From positions 2,581,704 to 2,645,703 of the forward strand of contig NZ_CP011930.1 of assembly GCF_001040945.1 (NCBI RefSeq): a stretch of 64,000 nucleotides of DNA. Direction: 5' to 3'. Positions within the stretch are counted from its first letter, which is position 1. The number at the start of each line of letters is the position of its first letter. This DNA is from Herbaspirillum seropedicae. GTDB taxonomy: Bacteria > Pseudomonadota > Gammaproteobacteria > Burkholderiales > Burkholderiaceae_D. This document shows positions 1 to 8,362 of this stretch, in pieces. The notes below the pieces were generated by a model, which did no database searches, was not told the DNA's origin, and worked only from the letters and a program-made list of their open reading frames with translations. Both the position numbers and the translations under genes were made by a program.

Positions 1-1644
1 GGCGGTCACGCCCAGCACGTCCTGTTCGATGTCGAAGCGGATGGTGCCGGCAATGGCATAGGCCACGACCAGCGGCGGCGAGGCCAGGAAGGCCTGCTTG
101 GCGTAGGGGTGGATACGGCCATCGAAGTTGCGGTTGCCGGACAGCACCGCCGTGCTGTAGAGATCGCGGTCGATGATTTCCTGCTGGATCTTGGGATCGA
201 GCGCACCGGACATGCCATTGCAGGTGGTGCAGGCAAAGGCGACGATGCCAAAGCCCAGTTTTTCCAGGTCGGCGGTCAGGCCCGCTTCTTCCAGGTACAG
301 TTCCACCGCCTTGGAGCCGGGCGCCAGCGAGCTCTTCACCCAGGGCTTGCGGGCCAGGCCGAGGCGATTGGCATTGCGCGCCAAGAGGCCCGCCGCGATC
401 ACGTTGCGGGGATTGCTGGTATTGGTGCAGCTGGTGATGGCGGCGATGATGACGGCGCCATCGGGCATCTTGCCAGGTTCGTTCTCGACCTTGCCGGCGA
501 TGCCTTGCGCGGCCAGTTCGGAGACCGGCAGGCGCTTGTGCGGATTGCTCGGGCCGGCCAGGGTGCGCACCACGGTGGAAAGGTCGAAGCGCAGCACGCG
601 TTCATACTCGACCTTGGCCAGGGTGTCGGACCACAGGCCGGCCTCTTTGGCATAGGTTTCCACCAGCTTGACCTGTTCGTCCTCGCGTCCGGTGAGCTTC
701 AGATAGTCGATGGTCTGCTGGTCGATGGAGAACATGGCAGCCGTCGCGCCGTATTCAGGGGCCATGTTGGAGATGGTGGCGCGGTCGCCCAGGGTCAGGC
801 TGGCGGCGCCGTCGCCGTAGAACTCCAGGTAGGCGCCGACCACCTTTTGCTTGCGCAGGAATTCGGTCAGCGACAGCACGATGTCGGTGGCGGTGATGCC
901 CGGCTGGCGGCGGCCAGTCAATTCCACCCCGATGATGTCGGGCAGGCGCATCCAGGACGCGCGGCCCAGCATGACGTTCTCGGCCTCCAGGCCACCCACG
1001 CCGATGGCGATCACGCCCAGCGCATCCACGTGCGGGGTGTGGCTGTCGGTGCCGACCAGGGTGTCGGGGAAGGCCACGCCATCCTTGGCGTGGATGACCG
1101 GCGACATTTTTTCCAGGTTGATCTGGTGCATGATGCCGTTACCGGGCGGAATGACGTCCACATTCTCGAAGGCTAGCTTGGTCCAGTCGATAAAATGGAA
1201 GCGGTCTTCATTGCGGCGGTCTTCGATGGCACGATTCTTTACAAAGGCTTGCGGGTCGTCGCCGCCGCATTCCACCGCCAAAGAATGGTCCACGATCAGT
1301 TGCACCGGCACCACCGGATTGACCTTGGCCGGGTCGCCGCCCATGTCGGCAATGGCGTCGCGCAGGCCGGCCAGGTCCACCAGCGCGGTCTGGCCCAGGA
1401 TGTCGTGGCAGACCACGCGCGCGGGGAACCAGGGGAAATCCAGCTCGCGCTTGCGTTCGATCAGCTGGCGCAGCGAATCGGTGAGGGTCGCCGGATCGCA
1501 GCGGCGCACCAGGTTTTCCGCCAGCACGCGGGAAGTGTAGGGCAGGGTGTCCCAGGCGCCGGGACGGATCGCCTCCACGGCGGCGCGGGCGTCGAAGTAA
1601 TCCAGGCGGGTGCCGGGCAACTGCTTGCGGTATTGGGTGTTCAT
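1..1644 (-). CDS. acnD: Fe/S-dependent 2-methylisocitrate dehydratase AcnD, 3' part cut by window edge
   Basis: This aconitase-superfamily enzyme dehydrates 2-methylcitrate in the methylcitrate cycle of propionate breakdown. The reading frame starts at an ATG whose first base is 1644 and stays open to the window edge, giving about 548 of the usual ~865 residues. The N-terminus (MNTQYRKQLPGTRLDYFDAR) is typical of AcnD rather than of housekeeping AcnA or AcnB. The 4Fe-4S ligands are visible as C406 in TSCTNTSNP and C472/C475 in ACTTCNG. The GntR-family regulator gene lies 54 bases upstream on the same strand, the usual arrangement for a prp locus. prpB, prpC and prpF are not in view and may lie to the left. 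Identity is assigned from motifs and the start sequence only. Confidence 0.93.
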   Translation of the reverse strand, partial: MNTQYRKQLPGTRLDYFDARAAVEAIRPGAWDTLPYTSRVLAENLVRRCDPATLTDSLRQLIERKRELDFPWFPARVVCHDILGQTALVDLAGLRDAIADMGGDPAKVNPVVPVQLIVDHSLAVECGGDDPQAFVKNRAIEDRRNEDRFHFIDWTKLAFENVDVIPPGNGIMHQINLEKMSPVIHAKDGVAFPDTLVGTDSHTPHVDALGVIAIGVGGLEAENVMLGRASWMRLPDIIGVELTGRRQPGITATDIVLSLTEFLRKQKVVGAYLEFYGDGAASLTLGDRATISNMAPEYGATAAMFSIDQQTIDYLKLTGREDEQVKLVETYAKEAGLWSDTLAKVEYERVLRFDLSTVVRTLAGPSNPHKRLPVSELAAQGIAGKVENEPGKMPDGAVIIAAITSCTNTSNPRNVIAAGLLARNANRLGLARKPWVKSSLAPGSKAVELYLEEAGLTADLEKLGFGIVAFACTTCNGMSGALDPKIQQEIIDRDLYSTAVLSGNRNFDGRIHPYAKQAFLASPPLVVAYAIAGTIRFDIEQDVLGVTA

Positions 1645-1698
1645 GGCGGTTGGCTCGTGTCTCGTTGATGGAATGGTTATCGGCTTATCTGGTGCGGC

Positions 1699-2430
1699 TC
1701 ATGCGCCGGAGGCTTGTCCGGCCCGCTTTCCCGCGCCGCCGGCCTGGGCCTGCGCGATCTGGTGTTCGATGTTGCGGCGTGACGCGCCGATGTGACGGCG
1801 CATGAGCAGGTCAGCCAGTTCGCCGTCGCCGTCGGCCAGGGCGTCGAGGATGCGATGGTGTTCGGCGAAGGCCTGGCGCGGGCGGTGCGGGGTGGCGGAA
1901 TACTGGATGCGGTACATGCGGGCCAACTGGTAAAGTTCGCCGCAGAGGATGCGGGTGAGGATCTGGTTGCCGCTTGCCTGGATGATCTTGTAATGGAAGT
2001 CGTAGTCGCCTTCCTGCTGGTAGTAGCCGCGTCCGGCCTGGAAGGCTTCGTCCTTCTCGTGTGTATCGAGCACCCGGCGCAGCTCATCGAGCTCGGCCCG
2101 GCTCATGCGCTGGGCGGCCAGGCGGCAGGCCATGCCTTCCAGCGATTCGCGGATCTGGAACAGTTCGACCAGGCCCTCCAGGGTCAGCGAGACCACCCGC
2201 GCGCCCACGTGGGGCACACGCACCAGCAGGTTCTGGCCTTCCAGCCGGTGGATCGCTTCGCGCAGCGGACCCCGGCTGATGCCATAGGTGCGCGCCAGTT
2301 CGGGCTCGGAAATCTTGCTGCCGGGGGCGATCTCGCCTTGCACGATGGCGCTCTGGATCTTGCGGAAAACATGTTCCGACAAGGTCTCGCCCTCGCGGTC
2401 ATTGCCGGGTAGTGAAATGAGCTCACTCAT
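1699..2430 (-). CDS. GntR/FadR-family transcriptional regulator of the methylcitrate locus
   Basis: This 243-residue protein has an N-terminal winged helix (about residues 12-78, including GEIAPGSKISEPELARTYGI and REAIHRLEGQ). The C-terminal FCD ligand domain carries the conserved DYDFH, HHRILDAL and RRHI segments, whose Asp/His residues normally bind a metal. FadR-subfamily proteins of this kind commonly repress propionate genes and sense a pathway acid. That role is inferred here from the adjacent acnD in the same orientation. Two TGTCGACA palindromes lie directly upstream and are the obvious autoregulatory operator candidates. The ATG at 2430 gives a full-length protein. Confidence 0.88.
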   Translation of the reverse strand: MSELISLPGNDREGETLSEHVFRKIQSAIVQGEIAPGSKISEPELARTYGISRGPLREAIHRLEGQNLLVRVPHVGARVVSLTLEGLVELFQIRESLEGMACRLAAQRMSRAELDELRRVLDTHEKDEAFQAGRGYYQQEGDYDFHYKIIQASGNQILTRILCGELYQLARMYRIQYSATPHRPRQAFAEHHRILDALADGDGELADLLMRRHIGASRRNIEHQIAQAQAGGAGKRAGQASGA

Positions 2431-2505
2431 GGTGTCGACAATCTGTGATCAAAGAGTGGCTTAATCATAGCACTTCACCCTAAAAATGGAAGAAGTGTCG
2501 ACACC
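2431..2505. promoter_or_regulatory. Paired TGTCGACA operators upstream of the GntR gene
   Basis: GGTGTCGACA at 2431-2440 is repeated in inverted form as TGTCGACACC at 2496-2505. The second copy sits inside the perfect palindrome GTGTCGACAC. The pair flanks the expected promoter of the GntR-acnD unit, in AT-rich DNA between divergent genes. GntR/FadR regulators bind short palindromes of this size, so autoregulation is a reasonable inference. Confidence 0.55.
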
Positions 2506-2681
2506 GAAATATTTTCGGCACTGGGTAGTTAAAAAATAGCATGAGGCAATTTTCGTTAGGGATGAGAAAATTCAGCCAGCTGTTGGGAAAATGTGAAATC
2601 AGCTTTCAAATTTTTTCAAATATCTTCCTCATATGTGGGAATGATTCACCCAAAATGAGAAATTCACCGTACATTGCCGCC

Positions 2682-3419
2682 ATGGACTCTCCTCAAACCT
2701 CTACTATCGTTGACCGCGTACTCCACGTCCTCGCAGGCGTGGCCCGTGCCGGCAAGCCCGTCAGTGCCAAGCAGATCGCTGCCATGGTGCAACAACCCGT
2801 CAGTACCGTGTACCGGCATCTGGCCTCCCTCAAGAAGTGGGGGCTGTTGCAGGAACACATGAACTCCGGGACCTTCGAACCCGGCCCCACCGGCGTACAG
2901 CTGGCCTGGGGCTTCGACCAGAACTCCAACCTGGTCAGCCAGAGCCGCGAAGAGATCAGCTCGCTGGTCCAGCGCAGCGGCGAGAGCGTCGGCCTGCTGG
3001 TGGCCATCAACGGGCAGATGGTGTGCATCGCCATGGAAGAAAGCGATCAGCCGCTGCGCTGTTCCTTCACCAAGGGCCGCGCTCATCCGCTGCTCAAGGG
3101 CGCCTCCGCCAAGAGCCTGCTGGCCTTCATGCCGCGCAAGCTGCAGCAGAAGCTGCTGACCGACCAGTTGGGCGACAAGCCCGAGGAACTGGCCGCCCTG
3201 GAAACACAGCTGGAAGAAATCCGCCGGCGCGGCTACTGTATCAGCGAAAGCGAGGTCGATCTGGGCGTATGGGGTGTCTCGGTGCCCATCATGACCTCCA
3301 ATGGCCGCCTGGAAGGTACGATCACCCTGATGGCGCCGGCGCTGCGTGTGGGCAACCGCGAGCAGGAACTGGTGCGCATGACGCTGGAATCGGCCCAACG
3401 CATCTGTAACCGTTTTTAA
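2682..3419 (+). CDS. IclR-family transcriptional regulator
   Basis: The protein has an N-terminal helix-turn-helix (TSTIVDRVLHVLAGV, KQIAAMVQQPVSTVYRHLASL) and a C-terminal IclR effector domain (RGRAHPLLKGASAKSLLAF-like segment, then RRRGYCISESEVDLGVWGVS). I chose the ATG at 2682, giving 245 residues, because the frame upstream is AT-rich and low in coding character. In-frame ATGs at 2541 and 2655 would add 47 and 9 residues. The gene lies just upstream of, and in the same direction as, an amino acid ABC transporter and hutF, so it probably controls them in response to a nitrogenous substrate. The effector is unknown. Confidence 0.85.
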   Translation: MDSPQTSTIVDRVLHVLAGVARAGKPVSAKQIAAMVQQPVSTVYRHLASLKKWGLLQEHMNSGTFEPGPTGVQLAWGFDQNSNLVSQSREEISSLVQRSGESVGLLVAINGQMVCIAMEESDQPLRCSFTKGRAHPLLKGASAKSLLAFMPRKLQQKLLTDQLGDKPEELAALETQLEEIRRRGYCISESEVDLGVWGVSVPIMTSNGRLEGTITLMAPALRVGNREQELVRMTLESAQRICNRF

Positions 3420-3579
3420 GCCTTAATTGCCTTTTGCCTTTTTGCCTTATCGTAGGACTTAGCAAGAGCGGCCAAGCTGCGCGCCGCGGGGTAGGCGCAG
3501 CAGTCAGGACGCCAGGTCAATCTGTTGACATCGTGCCGGCAAGCCCGGCGTCCAGCCAATCTTCTCTACTGAGGAAATC
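3420..3579 (+). promoter_or_regulatory. Leader region of the ABC transporter-hutF unit
   Basis: This 160-base gap holds a triplicated TTGCC-T-rich tract at about 3426-3446. It also holds a 7-base inverted repeat GGACGCC (3507-3513) / GGCGTCC (3547-3553). The inverted repeat lies 26 bases before the start of the binding-protein gene and could be an operator for the upstream IclR regulator, or a leader hairpin. No clear sigma-70 promoter was recognised. Confidence 0.3.
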
Positions 3580-4335
3580 ATGAAGACATTCTCCAAGCTG
3601 CTCTGCGCCGGCATGGCCAGCCTGAGCCTGCTGATCGCGGCTGTCCCGGCCGCCCACGCCAACGGTGAGGTGATCCGGGTCGGCACCGACGCCACCTTCC
3701 CGCCGATGGAATTCGTCAAGGATGGCAAGCGCACCGGCTTTGACGTGGAACTGATCGAAGCCCTGGCCAAGACTATGGGCAAGAAGGTCCAGTGGATCGA
3801 CATCGACTTCAAGGGCCTGATTCCCGGCCTGGTCTCCAACCGCTTCGACATCGCCGCCTCGGCCATCTACATGACCGACGAACGGCGCAAGGTGGTCAAC
3901 TTCAGCGACCCCTACTACCGTGGCGGGCTGGCCGTGCTGGTGCGCCGTGACGACAACAGCATCAAGGTCCCGGAAGACCTCAACAAGGGCAAGCGCGTTT
4001 CGGTGCAGGTTGGCACCAAGTCGGTGGGCTACCTCAAGGACAACTTCCCCGGCGTGGAGCGGGTGGAGGTCGAGAAGAACCAGGCCATGTTCGACCTGCT
4101 GGCCACCGGTCGCGTCAATGCCGTGGTCACGGGGCGTCCGGCAGCGGTCGAATATGCCCGCACCCAGCCGTTGGTGCGCGTGCTGGACAAGGGGCTGACC
4201 ACCGAGTTGTACGGCTTTGCCCTGCGCAAGAGCGATACCGAACTGACCGCGCAACTCAACAAGGCCTTGCAAACTCTACGCATGAACGGTACCTATACGG
4301 CGCTTACCGACAAGTGGTTCGGCAAGAGCGAGTAA
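3580..4335 (+). CDS. Periplasmic amino acid-binding protein (SBP family 3)
   Basis: This 251-residue protein begins with a Sec signal peptide (cleavage predicted after AAHA) and continues with the family 3 solute-binding fold. Typical segments are RVGTDATFPPMEF, GFDVELIEALAK, SAIYMTDERRKVVNFSDPYY and the C-terminal MNGTYTALTDKWFG. It delivers a polar amino acid or derivative to the permease and ATPase that follow. The start has a good ribosome site (TGAGGAAATC). Because hutF is the last gene of the cluster, histidine, urocanate-derived formiminoglutamate or a related compound is a plausible ligand, but this is inference from context. Confidence 0.9.
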   Translation: MKTFSKLLCAGMASLSLLIAAVPAAHANGEVIRVGTDATFPPMEFVKDGKRTGFDVELIEALAKTMGKKVQWIDIDFKGLIPGLVSNRFDIAASAIYMTDERRKVVNFSDPYYRGGLAVLVRRDDNSIKVPEDLNKGKRVSVQVGTKSVGYLKDNFPGVERVEVEKNQAMFDLLATGRVNAVVTGRPAAVEYARTQPLVRVLDKGLTTELYGFALRKSDTELTAQLNKALQTLRMNGTYTALTDKWFGKSE

Positions 4336-4367
4336 GCCACGCCTCCCGGTCCTGGTTCCCTCTGCAT

Positions 4368-4420
4368 GAAGCACCGCCTCGTCCGCGCACGATCCAGCGT
4401 GGCCGGGGCGCTTCTTTTTT
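4368..4420 (+). terminator. Weak hairpin plus T-run between binding protein and permease
   Basis: GAAGC at 4368-4372 can pair with GCTTC at 4409-4413, with an imperfect GC-rich inner stem, followed directly by six to seven Ts. Partial terminators or mRNA-stabilising hairpins at this position commonly let the binding protein be made in excess over the membrane components. The stem is interrupted, so the call is tentative. Confidence 0.4.
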
Positions 4421-4432
4421 CTGGAGCATTGC

Positions 4433-5098
4433 ATGAAACTGGATTTTTCGGGCGTCTGGGAGAGTTGGCCCTCGCTCGTCCACGGCACCCTGGTGACAGT
4501 CGAGATCACCGCGGCCTCGCTGGTGGTGGGCTGCGTGCTGGGCCTGCTGGTCGGCCTGGGGCGCCTGTCACCGCAGCGTCGCGTGATCTATGGCCTGTGT
4601 ACGATCTACCTGACCCTGGTGCGCGGCACGCCGCTGCTGGTGCAACTGTTCCTGTGGTTCTTTGGCTTGCCGCATGTGGGCGTGATCCTGCCGGCCTACG
4701 TCTGCGGCATCCTGGGGCTGGGCATCTACAGCGGGGCCTATGTCTCGGAGATCGTGCGCGGCGCCATCCAGTCCATCGAGCGCGGCCAGATGGAGGCGGC
4801 GCGTTCGCTGGGCCTGCCTTACCGCATGGCCATGCGGCGCGTGATCCTGCCGCAGGCCTTCGTGCGCATGATCCCGCCGCTGGGCAATGAATTCATCGCC
4901 CTGATCAAGAATTCGGCGCTGGTCTCGCTGCTGACCATCGCCGACCTGATGCACGAGGGAGAGAAGATCATCAGCGTCACCTACCGCTCGCTGGAAACCT
5001 ATCTGGCCATTGCGCTGATCTATCTGCTGCTCACCAGCGTGACCACGCTGATCTTGCGCCGCGTCGAAAAAGTGCTGCGCTCCGAAGGGAGGGTGTGA
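4433..5098 (+). CDS. Polar amino acid ABC transporter permease (HisM/GlnP family)
   Basis: This 221-residue inner-membrane protein has about five hydrophobic helices and the family signature loop [20 protein letters not shown] that contacts the ATPase, followed by the conserved [22 protein letters not shown] is another hallmark of the polar amino acid family. It is the only permease gene in the cluster, so the transporter probably uses a homodimer. Its stop codon overlaps the next start (TGATG), indicating translational coupling. Confidence 0.9.
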   Translation: MKLDFSGVWESWPSLVHGTLVTVEITAASLVVGCVLGLLVGLGRLSPQRRVIYGLCTIYLTLVRGTPLLVQLFLWFFGLPHVGVILPAYVCGILGLGIYSGAYVSEIVRGAIQSIERGQMEAARSLGLPYRMAMRRVILPQAFVRMIPPLGNEFIALIKNSALVSLLTIADLMHEGEKIISVTYRSLETYLAIALIYLLLTSVTTLILRRVEKVLRSEGRV

Positions 5099-5871
5099 TG
5101 ACCGAGCCCATCGTCGAGGTCAGCGGCCTGAGGAAATCCTTCGGCGCCCACGTAGTGCTCAAGGACCTGGATCTCAGCGTCGCACCCAGCCAGGTGGTGG
5201 TCGTCATCGGCCCCAGCGGCAGCGGCAAGAGCACTTTCCTGCGTTGCCTGAACGGGCTGGAAAAGGCCGAGGGCGGCACGGTAAAGGTCTGCGGGCGCCC
5301 GGTGGTGGAGGGCGGTCGGATGATGCCGGAAGCCATGCTGGACCTCCTGCGCGCAGAAGTGGGCATGGTCTTTCAGTCCTTCAACCTGTTTCCCCACCTG
5401 ACCGTGCTGGACAACATCACGCTGGCCCCCACCTGCCTGCGCGGGATGTCGCGCAAGGCCGCCCAGCAACAGGCGCTGCAGCTGCTGGAGAAGGTCGGCC
5501 TGGCGCACAAGGCAAAGGCCTACCCCGGCACGCTCTCGGGCGGGCAGAAACAGCGCGTGGCCATCGCCCGTGCGCTGGCCATGGAGCCCCAGGTGATGCT
5601 GTTCGACGAACCCACCTCGGCGCTGGACCCCGAGCTGGTGGGCGAGGTGCTGCAGGTGATACGTGCGCTGGCAGCCGAAGGCATGACCATGATCATCGTC
5701 ACCCACGAAATGGGCTTTGCCCGCGAGGTGGCCGATGTGGTGGTGGTGATGGATCACGGCAGCATCGTCGAAGCCGGACCGCCTGGCGCCATCTTCACCG
5801 CTCCGCAGCAGGCACGCACCCGCAGCTTCCTCCAGACCATGCTGGCGCGTCAGGTCGCCGATGGAAACTGA
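5098..5871 (+). CDS. Polar amino acid ABC transporter ATP-binding protein
   Basis: This 257-residue ATPase carries Walker [10 protein letters not shown], a Q-loop in [16 protein letters not shown], the signature [15 protein letters not shown], Walker [15 protein letters not shown] and the switch histidine in IVTHEMGFA. These match the HisP/GlnQ group that drives uptake of polar amino acids. I place the start at the ATG at 5098, which overlaps the permease stop by one base. A GTG one codon earlier is also possible. hutF follows after 73 bases in the same direction. Confidence 0.92.
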   Translation: MTEPIVEVSGLRKSFGAHVVLKDLDLSVAPSQVVVVIGPSGSGKSTFLRCLNGLEKAEGGTVKVCGRPVVEGGRMMPEAMLDLLRAEVGMVFQSFNLFPHLTVLDNITLAPTCLRGMSRKAAQQQALQLLEKVGLAHKAKAYPGTLSGGQKQRVAIARALAMEPQVMLFDEPTSALDPELVGEVLQVIRALAAEGMTMIIVTHEMGFAREVADVVVVMDHGSIVEAGPPGAIFTAPQQARTRSFLQTMLARQVADGN

Positions 5872-5944
5872 CGTCTGGCTGACAGCGGCATGGATGAGTC
5901 CGCGATAGACTACGGCTACCTGCAAGAATAAAGAAGGTGAGCAC

Positions 5945-7393
5945 ATGGCATCGCACGGCGACCAAGACCTGCACCACCTCGACCAGGCACCGGAGAACGC
6001 CTGCGCCAACGGCGCGCTGTTCTGTCCGCTGGCCTTGCTGCCGCAAGGATGGCGCAGCGACGTCCTGCTGCGCTGGGACGGCGCGGGCCGCCTCACGCAC
6101 GTCACGCCCGACAGTGCCCGCGGCAGCGCTGCGCTGGCCAGCGGCCCGGTGCTGCCGGGCATGCCCAATCTGCATAGCCATGCCTTCCAGCGCGCCATGG
6201 CGGGGCTGGCCGAGACCATGGGCAGTCCCGCGGACTCCTTCTGGAGCTGGCGCGAGCTGATGTACCGCTTTGCCCAGCGCCTGCAGCCCCGGCAGCTCGA
6301 AGCCATCGCGCGGCAGACCTACATCGAAATGCTCAAGGCCGGCTATACCTCGGTCTGCGAATTCCACTATCTGCATCACGCCCCGGACGGCGCACCCTAT
6401 GCCGATCCGGCAGAAATGGCCTGGCCCTTGCTGCAGGCCGCCGGCCAGTCCGGTATCGGCATGACCTTGCTGCCGGTGCTGTACCAGCAGGGCGGCCTGG
6501 GCGGCCGGCCAGTGTCGGCCGAGCAGCGCCGGTTCGTCGCTGCTCCGTCCTGGCTGCTCGGACTGCGAGAGCGCTTGCTGCAACACATGCCGGAAAATGA
6601 CATGCGCCGTTATGGCGTCGCGCCGCATTCGCTGCGAGCGGTGGCGCCGACCGGGCTGGAAGAACTGCTGTCGGGGCTCGCAGGACAGCCTGGCGGCAGT
6701 GATGCGCCCATCCATATCCATGTGGCCGAACAATTGCGCGAGGTCGAGGATTGCCTGGCCTGGAGCGGACAGCGTCCGGTGCAGTGGCTGCTGTCTTCGC
6801 AGCCGGTCGATGCGCGCTGGTGCCTGGTCCACGCCACCCATATGGACGACGAGGAGTACCGCGCCGTGGCCGGCAGCGGCGCGGTGGTGGGACTGTGTCC
6901 GACCACCGAAGCCAATCTCGGCGACGGCGTCATCGACGCGCCCCGTCTCATCGATAGTGCAGCGCGCTGGGGCATCGGGTCGGACAGCAATATCGCCATC
7001 AGCCTGCGCGCCGAATTGCGCCTGCTGGAATATGCGCAACGCCTGCATCACCGCCGCCGCAACGTGCTGGCCGTGATCGACGCGCCAGCGGTGGCTGACC
7101 GACTGTTCTGCCAGGCGCTGGCAGGCGGCGCCCAGGCGGCCGGACGGGCCGTGGCAGGGCTGATGCCGGGCCAGCGCGCCGACCTGGTGGTGCTCGATCC
7201 CGACCATGTCAACCTGGCTCAACGCAGCAGCACGCAATTGCTCTCGGCGCTGGTGTTCTGCGAACACGATGGACCGATGATCGGTGATGTCTACGTCGGC
7301 GGCCGGCAGGTGGTCAAGGAGGGGCGTCATGCGCTCGACGACCGCGCGCGGGAAGACTACCGCCACGCGCTGGCCGCGCTGCTGAAAGATTGA
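5945..7393 (+). CDS. hutF: Formimidoylglutamate deiminase HutF
   Basis: HutF hydrolyses N-formimidoyl-L-glutamate to N-formyl-L-glutamate and ammonia in the five-step histidine degradation pathway. The 482-residue amidohydrolase-superfamily protein shows the family sequence LPGMPNLHSHAFQRAMAGL with metal ligands H77 and H79. Further metal-site residues are H259 in HIHVAEQ, the HATHMDDEEY segment and D347 in GIGSDSNIA. A ribosome site (AGAAGGTGAGC) precedes the ATG. It stands apart from hutH, hutU and hutI, next to a transporter and an IclR regulator. Another amidohydrolase deaminase is possible, but the active-site string is characteristic of HutF. Confidence 0.88.
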   Translation: MASHGDQDLHHLDQAPENACANGALFCPLALLPQGWRSDVLLRWDGAGRLTHVTPDSARGSAALASGPVLPGMPNLHSHAFQRAMAGLAETMGSPADSFWSWRELMYRFAQRLQPRQLEAIARQTYIEMLKAGYTSVCEFHYLHHAPDGAPYADPAEMAWPLLQAAGQSGIGMTLLPVLYQQGGLGGRPVSAEQRRFVAAPSWLLGLRERLLQHMPENDMRRYGVAPHSLRAVAPTGLEELLSGLAGQPGGSDAPIHIHVAEQLREVEDCLAWSGQRPVQWLLSSQPVDARWCLVHATHMDDEEYRAVAGSGAVVGLCPTTEANLGDGVIDAPRLIDSAARWGIGSDSNIAISLRAELRLLEYAQRLHHRRRNVLAVIDAPAVADRLFCQALAGGAQAAGRAVAGLMPGQRADLVVLDPDHVNLAQRSSTQLLSALVFCEHDGPMIGDVYVGGRQVVKEGRHALDDRAREDYRHALAALLKD

Positions 7394-7611
7394 ACCAGGC
7401 GGCGAGGCAGCTTGCCTTGCCTATGTCCATGTCCATGCCGCGCCGCGCCGCGCAGCAGGCACACCTCCTGAGCTACCGTCCTTGCACAGAGCCTGCCGTG
7501 TCACAGAACGTGTTCTGACCGCTTGCCTGCGGGCAGGTCGCCGTCCTTTCGGCGCGCCTGGTTTGATCCAGCGCAAGCCCGCACCAGTTCTGCTTTAGGG
7601 GCTGGTGGCGC

Positions 7612-7660
7612 TTGATGCATGTCAAGTCGTCTCAGGAGTCGGGGGCTTAGTATGCAGTCA
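7612..7660 (+). promoter_or_regulatory. FNR/ANR-type box and -10 element upstream of uspA
   Basis: TTGATGCATGTCAA at 7612-7625 matches the FNR/ANR consensus TTGAT-N4-ATCAA with one mismatch. A -10-like TAGTAT lies at 7648-7653. That would place transcription start near 7660, so the box would be centred close to -41.5, the standard position for FNR-type activation. This predicts induction of the universal stress protein under low oxygen. Confidence 0.6.
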
Positions 7661-7688
7661 TACGATTTCTGTCACCCGAGAGGTCATC

Positions 7689-8126
7689 ATGTTCAAGAAC
7701 ATCCTGCTGGCAACCGACGGTTCCCGTCTGTGCAACGAGTCGGTCAAGGCGGCCATTGCCCTGGCCAAGAGCTGTGGCAGCAGCCTGGTCGGCTTGTCGG
7801 TATCGGGCAATCTGCGCGCATTGTCGATCCCTGAGGTCAGCGTCGGCGTGGATGTGGCGCGTGCCGGTGAAGCTGGTCGCGCAAGGGCGCTGGCCAGTGT
7901 CGAGATGATCACCGAGATGGCCCGCCAGGAAGGTGTTCCCTGCTCGGTGCAGGTGGCCCAGGGTGGTCGCCCCTACGAAGAAATCATGCGCGTGGCCGAA
8001 CGCGAACATTGCGACGCCATCTTCATGGCTTCCAAGGCAAGGTCCACCCTGGGACGCCTGCTCATGGGCAGCCAGACGCAGAAGCTGCTGGCCCGTAGCA
8101 AGGTGCCGGTGCTGGTGTTCCGTTGA
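7689..8126 (+). CDS. Universal stress protein, UspA family
   Basis: This 145-residue single-domain protein starts MFKNILLATDGS, the classic UspA beginning. It ends with DAIFMASKARSTLGRLLMGSQTQKLLARSKVPVLVF (conserved portion GRLLMGSQTQKLL), which resembles the nucleotide-binding loop of ATP-binding Usp proteins. I use the ATG at 7689. An upstream in-frame start at 7605 would place the FNR-like box inside the gene. The gene stands alone and is closed by a terminator at 8216-8250. Low-oxygen control is suggested by the box upstream. Confidence 0.9.
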   Translation: MFKNILLATDGSRLCNESVKAAIALAKSCGSSLVGLSVSGNLRALSIPEVSVGVDVARAGEAGRARALASVEMITEMARQEGVPCSVQVAQGGRPYEEIMRVAEREHCDAIFMASKARSTLGRLLMGSQTQKLLARSKVPVLVFR

Positions 8127-8215
8127 AAGATCAAGACGCGTCCTTCGGCTGAAAGCTGAAAGCAGAAGGGCGCAGGCGGTGCAAGCCGCCAGGCAGGTTT
8201 GTGGTGTGGAGGGTC

Positions 8216-8250
8216 GGGCCGTTCCTGTGGAGAGGGACGGCCCTTTTTTT
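8216..8250 (+). terminator. Rho-independent terminator of uspA
   Basis: GGGCCGT (8216-8222) pairs with ACGGCCC (8237-8243) and is followed by seven Ts (8244-8250). This is a well-formed intrinsic terminator 90 bases after the uspA stop codon. Confidence 0.85.
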
Positions 8251-8362
8251 ATGCCCGTCGATCAGATGCGCGCCAGCCTGATGCGGGTGAGAAAATTTGG
8301 TGAAACGCTTTTCCCTTGTTACAGTCAGGGCTGCTATCAACCTGGCAACAAGGAGCCTTCCA

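Noticed and set aside
2541..2681. Longer N-terminus for the IclR regulator
   Set aside because: The stretch is AT-rich, unlike the rest of the gene, and encodes a Phe/Ile-rich leader not typical of the family. The ATG at 2682 gives the normal length.
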